NCBI RefSeq assembly: GCF_009380135.2
Contig: NZ_WHUT02000008.1
Span: 210,876 to 274,875, forward strand
Length of the DNA stretch: 64,000 nt
Source of the DNA: Fertoeibacter niger
GTDB taxonomy: Bacteria; Pseudomonadota; Alphaproteobacteria; Rhodobacterales; Rhodobacteraceae
Direction: 5' to 3'
Position 1 is the stretch's first letter, and each line of letters starts with the position of its first letter. Shown here in pieces: positions 8,146 to 17,203 of this stretch. Both the position numbers and the translations under genes were made by a program. Under the pieces are notes generated by a model. That model ran no database searches and was not told the origin of the DNA. It worked only from the letters and a program-made list of their open reading frames with translations.

Positions 8146-11100
8146 ATGCCGTTTGAGATCCAGAACTTCGACGATCTGTCCATCCCGTTCGCTGATCGCG
8201 GAACGCCGACAGTGATCGACATGGCTATCAGTCTGCCGCAGGGGTTTGATCCTTCGGATGTCAACCTGCTCACGCTCTCGGGGTTGATGGCGGGTGATAC
8301 GATCGGTTTCGCCGCTGGGTCGCCGCTGACGGTCAACAATGGCGTCCTGAGCGACCAGTTCGGGATCCTGGGCAGCGTCGGGCAGGCCAACGGTCAATTC
8401 GTTGTCAGCTTCAACCAGGGATTTCTGGCGGTGGGCCTGCGTCTGGAGCAACTGATCGAGGCACTGACATTCTCGACAACCGATGGAGCCACATCCGCGA
8501 CCCGCAATCTGACGCTGACGGTGGAAACACCCGTCAACACTGCAACAGGTGACACGACGATCACGATTTTCGACCCCGGCTTTGATCTGGCCGGGCTTGA
8601 CGGCCTGACGGTCGGCGAAGATGCCGCGCGCAGCCCGGTCATCCTAGACGGCAGCGTTGATTTCACCGTCAGCACGGCCACGTTCCAGAATGGCTCGGTT
8701 GTGCTTTCGGGGCTGGCCGAGGGCGATGTGGCAGGCATCTTTACCGGCGCGAGCAGCCTCTTTTCGCTGGACGGATCGACCCTTTTCTACAGTCTGGGTG
8801 CCCGGCCCATCGTGGTCGGGAATGTGTCGTTCGCGCAGGGCAGCATGACCGTCTTTTTCCCCGGCGACGTGGGGGTCGAGGTGATCGACAATCTGATCCA
8901 GAACCTGACCATCGCCAACCCCACCGGCACCGGCCCCGTGACACGGGACATCACCGTTACCGTCACCGACAGCCTGGGCGTGTCTGACGCGCAAAGCGCG
9001 ACCGTGCGAATTCTGCCCGGCATCGACGGGCTGCGGGACATATTGCGTGTCGACAGCAGCACGCAAAACATCAGTGTGCTGATCGACACCGATATAGCGC
9101 CTGTTCAGGCCGGGGATTATGCGGATGGTCAGCTTACTGTTTCAGGTTTGGGTGAATTCGACAGTGTTTCCCCATCTGGCAACGGCCTGACCAACATCCC
9201 GTTTGACGAGACCAGCGGAGAACTTGCATTTGATGGGGCGACGTTTGCCTCATACCAGCGGGTCGACGCGGGCGGCGGGCTGTTCACCTTTCAGATCGAT
9301 TTCGGCACGCTGAACCCCGTGGATGCCGCGCTGGTCGAACGGGTCATCGAAGCTTTGCTGTTCACCTCTGAGGCCCTAGCGCCCAGCAGAGACCTGACCT
9401 TCACGCTCGGCACCGCAGGCGGGCCGGTGCGGATGGATACCGTGACCGTGCTGTCGTCTGATCCTTACACGCTGGAAAACCTGGTGTCCGAAGTGGTCAT
9501 CAGCCCTGCCGATGCGGCCACCGGGGCGGTCATCGACGCAGATGTTGATTTTTATCTGGCGGTCGGAGCACCGTCCGCGTTTCTTGGCATCAGTGGTCTG
9601 CGTGACGGGGATTTCATCGGCATCAATCAGGGTCTGGGCAGCCCCTACACCGTTGTCAACGATCAGATCCTGGATGCGGGAACGGGCACATTTGTTGCTG
9701 AGATTTTCACGGCACCCGGCAGAGTCGAAATAAATCTGGGGTCTCACGTTGATCGCGAGGCTACCCTCGACAGCCTGATCCAGAACCTGACCTTCGGCAG
9801 CACAGCTGTGACGCCGGATGAAACGCGCCAATTGACCCTGTCAATCAACGGCCTTGGGAACACTATCGGCACCGTCGATGTGCATATCGTGCCTGACGGT
9901 GCGGTGCAGCTTTTCGGTGTGTCAGCCTCGGCGCTGTTTGGGAGCGTGTCCATCGCGACCCAGCCGCAAGTGATCGACAGTGACGTCAGCGTGCGGCTGA
10001 ACGGATTTGACACCCAGGATGCCACCATCCAGGTGCGCAACCTCGCGTTGGGTGACGCGGTGACGCTGCGGCTGGAGGGCGACGGACCGGGCGAATTTGC
10101 GGTGGACGGCGCGACCCTGCGCTATGAGGGGCAGGCGATTGGCACCTATATGCCCGGTTCGGCCAGCGGCATTGCCCCGCCCAGCAACTTTGTCGTCACG
10201 CTTGGCGCGGGGGTTCCTGCCGCCGTGATCGAGGCGCTGATCGAACATATCCAGTATGCGAACGCGGCTGCCGACCTGCGCGCGCCGTCACCCCTGACAA
10301 TCGTGATCAACGACGCCACGGGCCACACTGTTGCCGGCCGTGAAGTCGGCATCAGCCTGGTTGCCGGGCTGGACACACTGAAAGAGGCGGTGGGCTATGA
10401 CATCGCCACGGCCGCCATCGCCCAGCACATCGACACCACCGTGACGATCCCCGAAACCGACCCGCTGTCGACCTTTGGCGGCTCGCTGACGGTGACAGGG
10501 CTGGTTGCGGGGGATGAGATCGGGCTGAATGCCCCGCCCTCCAGCAACATCATGCTGATTGACGATGCGCTGGTGCTGGGCAGCAGCCGCATCGGCACCT
10601 TCACGCGGTCAGAAGGGCAGATCGTCTTTGCCTTCAACAACGGCACAGGCCGCGGCAATGTCGAAACGGTGCTGAACGCCCTGACCTTCCGCAACACCGC
10701 AGAAACCCCTGCCGCCGAGCGTGACCTGACCATCACGCTGGTCAACGGCGCGGGCACCACCGTGTCGCAGAACGTTGTGGCCGTGACCATCGGCGACGCG
10801 ACCTTTACCGATGTCGCCCCGACCGTGACGATCCCCGCCGGGATCACCGCCACCGTGCTGGATTCCGACATCACGCTGAACATCCCCGAGGGCCTGGATT
10901 TCAACGGCGCGGCGCTGATGGTCAGGGGGGTTGCGACGGAAAATGAGGTGCTTTCCATTGTGCTGGAGGAAGGCGGCGCGCTGAACACGATCGAAAACAC
11001 AATCTTCTTCAATGGATTGGCCGTTGGCACATTTTTCGGCGGCACAGCGCAACGGGTGCAAGAGCTACTGATCGAGACCCCGCTTGTCGTCACGCTGAAC

Positions 11101-14100
11101 AGCAATGCCACCGTCGCCGCCGTCGAGGCGATTGCCGAGGCCATCGGCCTTGCCACGGGCACAGACCCCGCGCCGGCCGGCCGCGACCTGAGGCTCAGCC
11201 TGATCGCTGGCCGCGACACCGCAACACCCACGGTTATCGCCGAGGCCAAGATCGCCGTGACGGTTACGCCGCCGCTGATCGAGGGGCTGAACGACCGGGC
11301 CGATTACATCCTGGGCAACAGCCTGCTGCGGCTCGACGACGATGTCACCATTCCCGCCGCCACTTACAACGGCACCACCATCACCGTCTCGGGGCTGGAG
11401 ACGGGCGACCGTCTGGGCGTTGTGGATTTCAACCCCTTCGATCTGCGGCTTGTGCCCAGCGATGTGATTGAAAATGGTGGCTTCATTGACAGGAGCACTT
11501 TCGGAGGCACTATCCGGCTGGGCACCTGGACTGGCGGCAATGGCGCTGATCTGGTGCTGCAACTGGACGCATCGTTCAATATCAGCCAAATCTCGGTCGA
11601 AGCCATCCTTGAATCGCTGGGATTTTCCACCACGAATCCCGATCCGTCGCGCACCCTCGGCATCACCCTGACCAATGGCGCGAACGTGGTTTCACGCGAC
11701 ACGATCACCGTCACGGTGGATGCTCCCGGTGCGGTCATCACCGGCCTTGCCGAGGCCGTGACCTTCAGCCCGGCGCAGGCCGCCATGTCGCAGGTGCTTG
11801 ATGCCGACGTCAGCTTTGCCGCGCCATTCCGTGACTATGACGGCGGCACGTTGACCGTAAGCGGCGCTGCGGCGGGCGACATAATCTCGATCCGGCATGA
11901 CAGCGGCGCGCCTTTCGCCATTAACGGTTCGACATTGACGGAAAATGGCAATCCCATCGGCACGCTGGGAACGACGCCGGACGGGGCCTTCGAAATCAGC
12001 TTTACCGGGGCAACCGACGCGGCCCTGATCGAGCGCCTGATCGAAAACCTGATCTTCTTTGCCGGGCCGGGCGCGCCCGTCACCCGCGATCTGACGATCA
12101 CCGCGACCGACAGCGACAACGAGACGGCCAGCGGCACGATCACCGTCCGCGTGGCAAACCCGCCGGAAATCGCCGATCTGGCCAACAGCATCCGCATCCT
12201 GCCCGCCGATGCAGCCACGCCGCGCGCCATCGACAGCGATGTGACCTTTACCGCCCCCGACAGCAGCTTTGACGGCGGAACGCTGCTTGTTCGCGGCGGG
12301 GTCATGGGTGACTCGCTGTCGATCCTGCACGGTAGCAGCCCGACCGAAGGGTTCCAGGAGACGCCCGACAGCATCGGCAACGTGCTTCGCCACGGTGCAA
12401 GCGGCAACGAGGTTGGCCTTGTCAATTATGGGCCGGGCGGAATTGCGTTCACGTTCAACGCGAATGCCACGGCGGCGATGATCGACGAACTGATCCAGAG
12501 CATCGCCTTTGCCAGCACCGCCGTGCCCCCTGTGCCGACGCGCGACATCACCTTCACGCTGACCGACAGCTTTGGCACCAGCGTGACCGAGACCGTCCGC
12601 ATCGACATTGTGGAGCCGAACGAACGCGCGCTGAACTACACCGTGCTTGTGGGCGATGCCGATCCTGCGCCGATCGTCCAGCCCGGGGTTGCCGCGGCAG
12701 GCGTGGCCTATGACCTTGATCCGGCATCGCTGTTCGGCACCACCGCCGCACCCGACACGTTCCTTGTCAGCTACACCGGCCTGATCGATACCAACAAGGG
12801 TGGGCCGAATGACAGGACGATCATCACCCTGGATGGGCCCGCAGGCATGATGCTGCGCGTTGACGGCGTATTGGTCATGCCCGACGAAGCGGGAATGGCG
12901 GCGCTGGACCTGTCGCCCGGGCTTCACCGCATCGAACTGCTTGTGCCGCACAGCGCAGCGGGCGGGGCCGTGACATCGGCCGTGCCCAGCATCACAGTCG
13001 GCACGGGTCTGTTTGTTGACGGCCCCGACTATCGTGTGCCGCCAGTGGATCTGCTGGTCGCGGCCAGCACGACGCCCGAGGTGTTTTACCGGGTGGAAGG
13101 CAACGTTCGCATCACACTCTTCGACTTTGTCGGCAACTTCCCGCAACTGTTGTTCGTCACATCTCTGGACGATGTGGCGGCCGCGATGCAGCGCGCTGCG
13201 CAGGCCCTGAACCCCGATCCGGCGGCGACGGTGGAAACCACGCAGACCGTGACGGCCATCCGCGTCGGCACAGGTGCCAATGACACGCTGCGCGGGATTG
13301 ACGGGCAGAACATCGAGATCGAAGGCGGCTATGGCAACGACCTGTTCCTTGCGGGTGCAGGGGCCGACACGATGGATGGCGGACAGGGCCGTGACACCGT
13401 GTCTTACGAGGCATCTGGCGCTGCCGTCGCGGTAAATCTGCTGACCGGAACCGGCGAGGGCGGCGATGCCGAAGGCGACGTGCTGCGCCACATCGAAGGC
13501 ATCATCGGTTCGGCGCATGACGATCTGCTGACCGGCAGCCATGGCGATGACACGCTGACCGGCGGACTTGGTGCCGACGTGATCCATGGCGGCGATGGCA
13601 ATGACAGCCTCCTTGGCAGTCAGGGCGGCGACCTGATCACCGCCGGCACCGGCAATGACTGGATCCACGGCGGCAAGGATGACGACACGCTGATGGGCGG
13701 TGCCGGTGACGATACCGTCAACGGCGGGCAGGGCCTTGACGAGGTGCATGGCAATGACGGCAACGACCAGCTCTTTGGGCTGAGCGAAGACGACATGCTT
13801 TATGGTGGTGCCGGAAACGACAGCCTGTTCGGCGGCGACGGCAATGACCTGCTGACCGGCGGTGACGGCAATGACCAGCTTGCAGGCGATGCTGGCGATG
13901 ACATCCTGCTGGGGGGCAACGGGCAGAACACCTTGTCCGGCGGTCTGGGCGATGACCTTCTGGTGGGTGGTGCAGAGGCGGATTCGCTGCTTGGCGACGC
14001 GGGTCAAGATACGCTGGACGGGGGCCTCGGCAACGACACCCTGTCGGGCGGCGATGGCAACGACCTGCTGTCGGGCCGCGAAGGCGCGGATATGCTGACC

Positions 14101-14799
14101 GGGGATGCCGGGGATGACCTGCTGGATGGCGGACTGGGCAACGACACGCTGTCGGGCGGCGATGGTGCAGACCTTTTGGTGGGCGGGTTCGGGGACGACA
14201 GCCTGCTGGGCGGTCAGCAGAACGATCAGCTCTTTGGCGGTGACGGCAACGATTGGGCCCATGGCGGAAAGGACAATGATCTGCTGGATGGCGGGGCGGG
14301 GCTGGACACGCTGGATGGCGGGGTTGGCGATGACACGGTGATGGGCGGCACAGGCGCCGACCTGCTCATGGGCAATACCGGGGATGACAGCCTGTTCGGC
14401 AATCAGGACAATGACGCGCTGTTCGGTGGCATCGGAAATGATTGGTTGCACGGTGGCCAGGGCAATGACACCCTGACCGGCGGCGCGGGCCAGGACACGC
14501 TGAACGGAGGGCAGGGTGCCGATGTCTTTGTCTTTGCCCGCGCCGATCTGAATACCGGGATCGACCAGATCGACAGTTTTGCCCAAGGCGAAGACCGCAT
14601 CGCCCTGTCGGCGGATCTGGTGACATTCCTGCAAAGCAAAGGCGGAACCGCCGCCGATGCTGTTGTCTGGAATGGCACGACCGGCCTTGTGTCGCTCAAT
14701 CTGGCGGCGGTTGGTCTGTCTGGCAGCATTGATCTGGCCCGCGTCAATTCCGGTGGCGCAGCCCTGAACCTGACTGTCGATGACTTCGGCTTTATGTGA
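8146..14799 (+). CDS. Giant RTX-type calcium-binding protein with ten ~150-residue repeats
   Basis: 2217 residues without an N-terminal signal peptide, as expected for type I secretion. Residues about 22-1505 are ten divergent tandem repeats, each opening with an (I/V)-(I/L)-D-x-D-V type strand, then a GGTLTVSGLxxGD-type strand, and closing with LIExLxF...RDLTxTxxD. Residues about 1506-1705 form a separate unrecognised domain. Residues about 1706-2129 are RTX repeats, including 36 consecutive GGxGxDxLx nonapeptides (1806-2129). The last 88 residues would hold the uncleaved C-terminal secretion signal. It should fold outside the cell on binding calcium, probably as a surface layer, adhesin or biofilm protein. 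No type I exporter genes (ABC, membrane fusion, TolC) lie in the window. Confidence 0.9.
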   Translation: MPFEIQNFDDLSIPFADRGTPTVIDMAISLPQGFDPSDVNLLTLSGLMAGDTIGFAAGSPLTVNNGVLSDQFGILGSVGQANGQFVVSFNQGFLAVGLRLEQLIEALTFSTTDGATSATRNLTLTVETPVNTATGDTTITIFDPGFDLAGLDGLTVGEDAARSPVILDGSVDFTVSTATFQNGSVVLSGLAEGDVAGIFTGASSLFSLDGSTLFYSLGARPIVVGNVSFAQGSMTVFFPGDVGVEVIDNLIQNLTIANPTGTGPVTRDITVTVTDSLGVSDAQSATVRILPGIDGLRDILRVDSSTQNISVLIDTDIAPVQAGDYADGQLTVSGLGEFDSVSPSGNGLTNIPFDETSGELAFDGATFASYQRVDAGGGLFTFQIDFGTLNPVDAALVERVIEALLFTSEALAPSRDLTFTLGTAGGPVRMDTVTVLSSDPYTLENLVSEVVISPADAATGAVIDADVDFYLAVGAPSAFLGISGLRDGDFIGINQGLGSPYTVVNDQILDAGTGTFVAEIFTAPGRVEINLGSHVDREATLDSLIQNLTFGSTAVTPDETRQLTLSINGLGNTIGTVDVHIVPDGAVQLFGVSASALFGSVSIATQPQVIDSDVSVRLNGFDTQDATIQVRNLALGDAVTLRLEGDGPGEFAVDGATLRYEGQAIGTYMPGSASGIAPPSNFVVTLGAGVPAAVIEALIEHIQYANAAADLRAPSPLTIVINDATGHTVAGREVGISLVAGLDTLKEAVGYDIATAAIAQHIDTTVTIPETDPLSTFGGSLTVTGLVAGDEIGLNAPPSSNIMLIDDALVLGSSRIGTFTRSEGQIVFAFNNGTGRGNVETVLNALTFRNTAETPAAERDLTITLVNGAGTTVSQNVVAVTIGDATFTDVAPTVTIPAGITATVLDSDITLNIPEGLDFNGAALMVRGVATENEVLSIVLEEGGALNTIENTIFFNGLAVGTFFGGTAQRVQELLIETPLVVTLNSNATVAAVEAIAEAIGLATGTDPAPAGRDLRLSLIAGRDTATPTVIAEAKIAVTVTPPLIEGLNDRADYILGNSLLRLDDDVTIPAATYNGTTITVSGLETGDRLGVVDFNPFDLRLVPSDVIENGGFIDRSTFGGTIRLGTWTGGNGADLVLQLDASFNISQISVEAILESLGFSTTNPDPSRTLGITLTNGANVVSRDTITVTVDAPGAVITGLAEAVTFSPAQAAMSQVLDADVSFAAPFRDYDGGTLTVSGAAAGDIISIRHDSGAPFAINGSTLTENGNPIGTLGTTPDGAFEISFTGATDAALIERLIENLIFFAGPGAPVTRDLTITATDSDNETASGTITVRVANPPEIADLANSIRILPADAATPRAIDSDVTFTAPDSSFDGGTLLVRGGVMGDSLSILHGSSPTEGFQETPDSIGNVLRHGASGNEVGLVNYGPGGIAFTFNANATAAMIDELIQSIAFASTAVPPVPTRDITFTLTDSFGTSVTETVRIDIVEPNERALNYTVLVGDADPAPIVQPGVAAAGVAYDLDPASLFGTTAAPDTFLVSYTGLIDTNKGGPNDRTIITLDGPAGMMLRVDGVLVMPDEAGMAALDLSPGLHRIELLVPHSAAGGAVTSAVPSITVGTGLFVDGPDYRVPPVDLLVAASTTPEVFYRVEGNVRITLFDFVGNFPQLLFVTSLDDVAAAMQRAAQALNPDPAATVETTQTVTAIRVGTGANDTLRGIDGQNIEIEGGYGNDLFLAGAGADTMDGGQGRDTVSYEASGAAVAVNLLTGTGEGGDAEGDVLRHIEGIIGSAHDDLLTGSHGDDTLTGGLGADVIHGGDGNDSLLGSQGGDLITAGTGNDWIHGGKDDDTLMGGAGDDTVNGGQGLDEVHGNDGNDQLFGLSEDDMLYGGAGNDSLFGGDGNDLLTGGDGNDQLAGDAGDDILLGGNGQNTLSGGLGDDLLVGGAEADSLLGDAGQDTLDGGLGNDTLSGGDGNDLLSGREGADMLTGDAGDDLLDGGLGNDTLSGGDGADLLVGGFGDDSLLGGQQNDQLFGGDGNDWAHGGKDNDLLDGGAGLDTLDGGVGDDTVMGGTGADLLMGNTGDDSLFGNQDNDALFGGIGNDWLHGGQGNDTLTGGAGQDTLNGGQGADVFVFARADLNTGIDQIDSFAQGEDRIALSADLVTFLQSKGGTAADAVVWNGTTGLVSLNLAAVGLSGSIDLARVNSGGAALNLTVDDFGFM
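8209..12660 (+). repeat. Ten tandem ~145-157-residue repeats inside the RTX protein
   Basis: Repeat units begin near residues 22, 166, 311, 462, 607, 760, 904, 1061, 1216 and 1361, judged from the recurring I-D-x-D-V strand, so the period is 144 to 157 residues. The best-kept internal motif is DGGTLTVSGxxxGD, and each unit ends with a helix LIExLIENLxF and a RDLTxT strand. Units 9 and 10 are most alike. The layout suggests beta-sandwich modules of cadherin or Ig type, but I do not recognise a named family. Confidence 0.7.
13561..14532 (+). repeat. 36 uninterrupted RTX nonapeptide repeats
   Basis: From GGLGADVIH to GGQGADVFV every nine residues fit GGxGxDxLx, 36 times in a row (972 bp), forming a calcium-binding parallel beta-roll. 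Unusual units include GGQQNDQLF, GLSEDDMLY and GGAEADSLL, where the third to fifth positions depart from the consensus. Two more irregular RTX units lie just upstream (about 13324-13400). Confidence 0.9.
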
Positions 14800-14810
14800 T
14801 GCACATCTCA

Positions 14811-14838
14811 ACGCCGCCATGGTTCTCCGTGGCGGCGT
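14811..14838 (+). terminator. Stem-loop after the RTX gene
   Basis: ACGCCGCC pairs with GGCGGCGT, with an inner GG/CC pair, 12 nt after the RTX stop codon. It lacks a T-run, so it may act with Rho or as an mRNA 3' stabiliser. Confidence 0.5.
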
Positions 14839-14908
14839 CCCGGCAACGGCCTGGCGGGGGAGTGGACAGAACAGGGGGGCTCCTTCGTCATTGCAGCCCG
14901 TGCCCATA

Positions 14909-15892
14909 TCATCGTGTCGTGCCGTTCAGGCTTTCAAGGAATGCCACAATGTCGGCACGCTCGGTCGGCGACAGCTTGACCGATCCAAGCGCGAATAGCC
15001 GGGGTTTGCGGTGGTCGGCATAATGATCGACTACGGCCTCCAGCGTCGCAAGCGAACCATCATGCATGTAGGGGGCACGCGACAGAAGCTCGCGCAAGGT
15101 GGGTGTCCGGAAGCGGTGTTCGTCGAACTTGCGCAGGGTCAGGGCACCGCGTCCTAGATCATCATCGGTCAGGCCAATGTCGTGGAAACCGCCATTGGTG
15201 AAGGCCCAACCGGTGTGGCAGGTGGCGCAGCGGGCTTTGCCCGTAAACAGGTCAAAGCCGCGCTTTGCCTCCTCGGACAGGGCGTTTTCGTCGCCAGCCA
15301 CATAGTGGTCAAAGGGGGACAGGGGGGAGATCAGGGTTCGCTCATAAGTTGCGATCGCCCGCGACACCGTGTCCGGGGAAATCGCGGGGTCGTCGGGAAA
15401 CGCCTCGGCAAAGGCCGCCACATAGGTTCTGTCCGCCGACAGCCGCGCGACGAGCAGGCCGAGATCAAGGTTCATTTCGACCGTGGAGGAAACCGGACGC
15501 AGTGCCTGGTCTTCCAAACTGTGGGACCGCCCGTCCCAGAAGAGCGCCGTCTGGATGGCTACGTTCCATAGTGTCGGCGTATGCCGGGCAAGGGTGCGCC
15601 CACGCAACCCGGCAGCCGTTTTGCGCCCGTCCTCGAACCCCTTTTCCGGCTGGTGGCACGAGGCGCAGGAGGTCGCCCCATCGGCCGAAAGCTGCGGGTC
15701 GAAGAACAGCCGCTGACCCAATGCGGCGCGTTCCGGCGTATAGGGGGTTTCTGCCGGAAACGGGATCCCTGCGGGGCGGGCGAAGTCGGACAGATCTCCA
15801 TCGGCATAGGCCGCTTGGGGCATAACAAGGGCCGTGGCAAAAGCAAGAACCAAGGCGTCTGCGGTCTGCTTGAAAGAGAAGTTCCGGATCAT
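14909..15892 (-). CDS. Di-heme cytochrome c peroxidase / MauG family protein
   Basis: 327 residues from the ATG at 15892, which overlaps the stop of the upstream lipoprotein gene (ATGA). A Sec signal peptide ends near AAYA. Two c-type heme motifs are present, CASCH (about residue 75) and CATCH (about 223), with the intervening LFFDPQLSADG and TPTLWNVA motifs and the late FRTPTLRELLSRAPYMHDGS motif of the bacterial cytochrome c peroxidase/MauG family. It acts in the periplasm, either reducing hydrogen peroxide or oxidising a protein partner. The small lipoprotein encoded immediately upstream is the likely companion. Confidence 0.9.
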   Translation of the reverse strand: MIRNFSFKQTADALVLAFATALVMPQAAYADGDLSDFARPAGIPFPAETPYTPERAALGQRLFFDPQLSADGATSCASCHQPEKGFEDGRKTAAGLRGRTLARHTPTLWNVAIQTALFWDGRSHSLEDQALRPVSSTVEMNLDLGLLVARLSADRTYVAAFAEAFPDDPAISPDTVSRAIATYERTLISPLSPFDHYVAGDENALSEEAKRGFDLFTGKARCATCHTGWAFTNGGFHDIGLTDDDLGRGALTLRKFDEHRFRTPTLRELLSRAPYMHDGSLATLEAVVDHYADHRKPRLFALGSVKLSPTERADIVAFLESLNGTTR

Positions 15893-16311
15893 TTCGACAC
15901 CTGTGCGATCCCTGCCTCGGTCTGGCAGGCGGCCAGGGCGGGCAGGCGGTCCCGTTCCAGAATTTCGCGCCATCCGGCGTCATAGATGCCCGAGACGCGC
16001 AATTCACCTGTGATGCCGCCGGATTTGGTCGGGGCGACAATCATCTCTTCCAGCCAAAGATCCTCTGCCCGAAGCTGATAGACAAAGCGATCGACGCCCT
16101 GAACAAAGGTGCTGAAGGGCAAGAAGGTTGCCCGCATGCGGAAACAGTTCGCAAAGCCCTGAAGCGGCACATCGGCGTCAATTTCCGTGACTTGGGCGGT
16201 AGCGGCAAAGGCGGTATAGCCGCGAACGCCGCCAGAATTGGGCGCACAGGCGGCAAGGGCGGCAAGCAGTGCGAAGGCAGCAGCGGCGTTCAATCGGTTC
16301 AGAGTCGGCAT
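15889..16311 (-). CDS. Small lipoprotein of unknown function
   Basis: 140 residues from the ATG at 16311, chosen because CAAGGAAACACC precedes it and a lipoprotein signal follows directly: hydrophobic stretch and lipobox LAAC (cysteine near residue 21). The mature part has a few aromatic residues and GGITGELRVSGIYDAGW but no family I recognise. It shares an operon with the di-heme peroxidase (4-bp overlap), so it may tether to or assist that enzyme in the periplasm. The pairing is seen; the role is inferred. Confidence 0.75.
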   Translation of the reverse strand: MPTLNRLNAAAAFALLAALAACAPNSGGVRGYTAFAATAQVTEIDADVPLQGFANCFRMRATFLPFSTFVQGVDRFVYQLRAEDLWLEEMIVAPTKSGGITGELRVSGIYDAGWREILERDRLPALAACQTEAGIAQVSK

Positions 16312-16393
16312 GGTGTTTCCTTGAAGGCTCGGGCCGCTGTGCGGGCACCAGAGGGGGGGATGGTCTGATTTAGGGGAAGCGGGGTTGGCGGGA

Positions 16394-17203
16394 TCATCCG
16401 GCCTCAACCTCGCGCAGAAAGCCGTCGAGCATCGTGTTGAAGGCATCGGGCCGCTCGATCATGACGGCATGGCCGGTTGCGGGAACCGGCACAAAACGGG
16501 ATCCCGCGATGCCGTGGTGAACACGGGCCGCCCTTTCGGGCGATATCGGGCGGTCTTCGGTGCCCGAAACGATCAGCGTCGGCGCGGTGATGGCGGACAG
16601 AAGGTCACGGATGGCCTGCCGCCCGGCAGATGCGGCGGCCGCACGGGACAAGGTTTTCGGCAGACCGCGGAGCACGCCGCGCCAGTGTTCGCGTGTCATC
16701 CGGGATGCAGGATCGGCCAGAAAGGTATTGCCGAACAGGATCTTCATCAGCGGGCCCGCGGCAAGGCCGGGCCCGAACAACTGCACAAAGGCGATCAGCG
16801 CCTTGTAGCGCGGCAGGTTCGACCTCTCTTCGGCCTCCGCGCTTGGCCCGATCAGCGTCAGCGAGCGCACAAGCGCCGGATGCCGCGCCGCAAGCCGCAT
16901 GGCTATGAAGGTGCCCATGGAAAACGCGACGACATGCACCCGGTCCAAGCTCAGCGTTTCGATCAAGGCGGCAGCATCCTCAGCCAGATTGTCGAGGTCA
17001 AGGCCATGCGGGGTCATCTCGGATCGCCCCTGCCCGCGCAGGTCATAGGCAATCACGCGATGGGTCGCGCGAAAGCGGTCAACCTGCGCATGCCAGGATG
17101 TGCTGGGCAGCATCAGGCCGTGGATGAACAGGATCGTCTCACCCGGGCCGCCGCTGTCCTGAACGAAAAGCTTCGCCCCGTTGATATGAAGATGGGTCAT
17201 CAT
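16394..17203 (-). CDS. Alpha/beta-fold hydrolase
   Basis: 269 residues. The oxyanion region ILFIHGLMLPSTSW, the strand VIAYDLRGQGRS and the nucleophile elbow AFSMGT (Ser near residue 96, G replaced by A in G-x-S-x-G) are clear. The acidic residue lies in VSGTEDRPI and the catalytic His in PATGHAVMIERP. It resembles 3-oxoadipate enol-lactonase or small esterases, but the substrate cannot be named. Its start overlaps the stop of the upstream epimerase gene (ATGA), and it is the last gene of the operon starting with the cupin at 19474. Confidence 0.88.
   Translation of the reverse strand: MMTHLHINGAKLFVQDSGGPGETILFIHGLMLPSTSWHAQVDRFRATHRVIAYDLRGQGRSEMTPHGLDLDNLAEDAAALIETLSLDRVHVVAFSMGTFIAMRLAARHPALVRSLTLIGPSAEAEERSNLPRYKALIAFVQLFGPGLAAGPLMKILFGNTFLADPASRMTREHWRGVLRGLPKTLSRAAAASAGRQAIRDLLSAITAPTLIVSGTEDRPISPERAARVHHGIAGSRFVPVPATGHAVMIERPDAFNTMLDGFLREVEAG

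Noticed and set aside
13561..14532. RTX block as a DNA-level tandem repeat or array
   Set aside because: The 27-bp periodicity comes from codons of the nonapeptide; units differ in sequence and encode a continuous protein.
11692..14907. A very long open frame on the minus strand opposite the RTX gene (over 1000 codons)
   Set aside because: It mirrors the biased Gly/Asp codons of the RTX repeats on the other strand; its product is a low-complexity Val/Ala/Gln/Arg-rich text without domains, and the + strand gene is clearly real.
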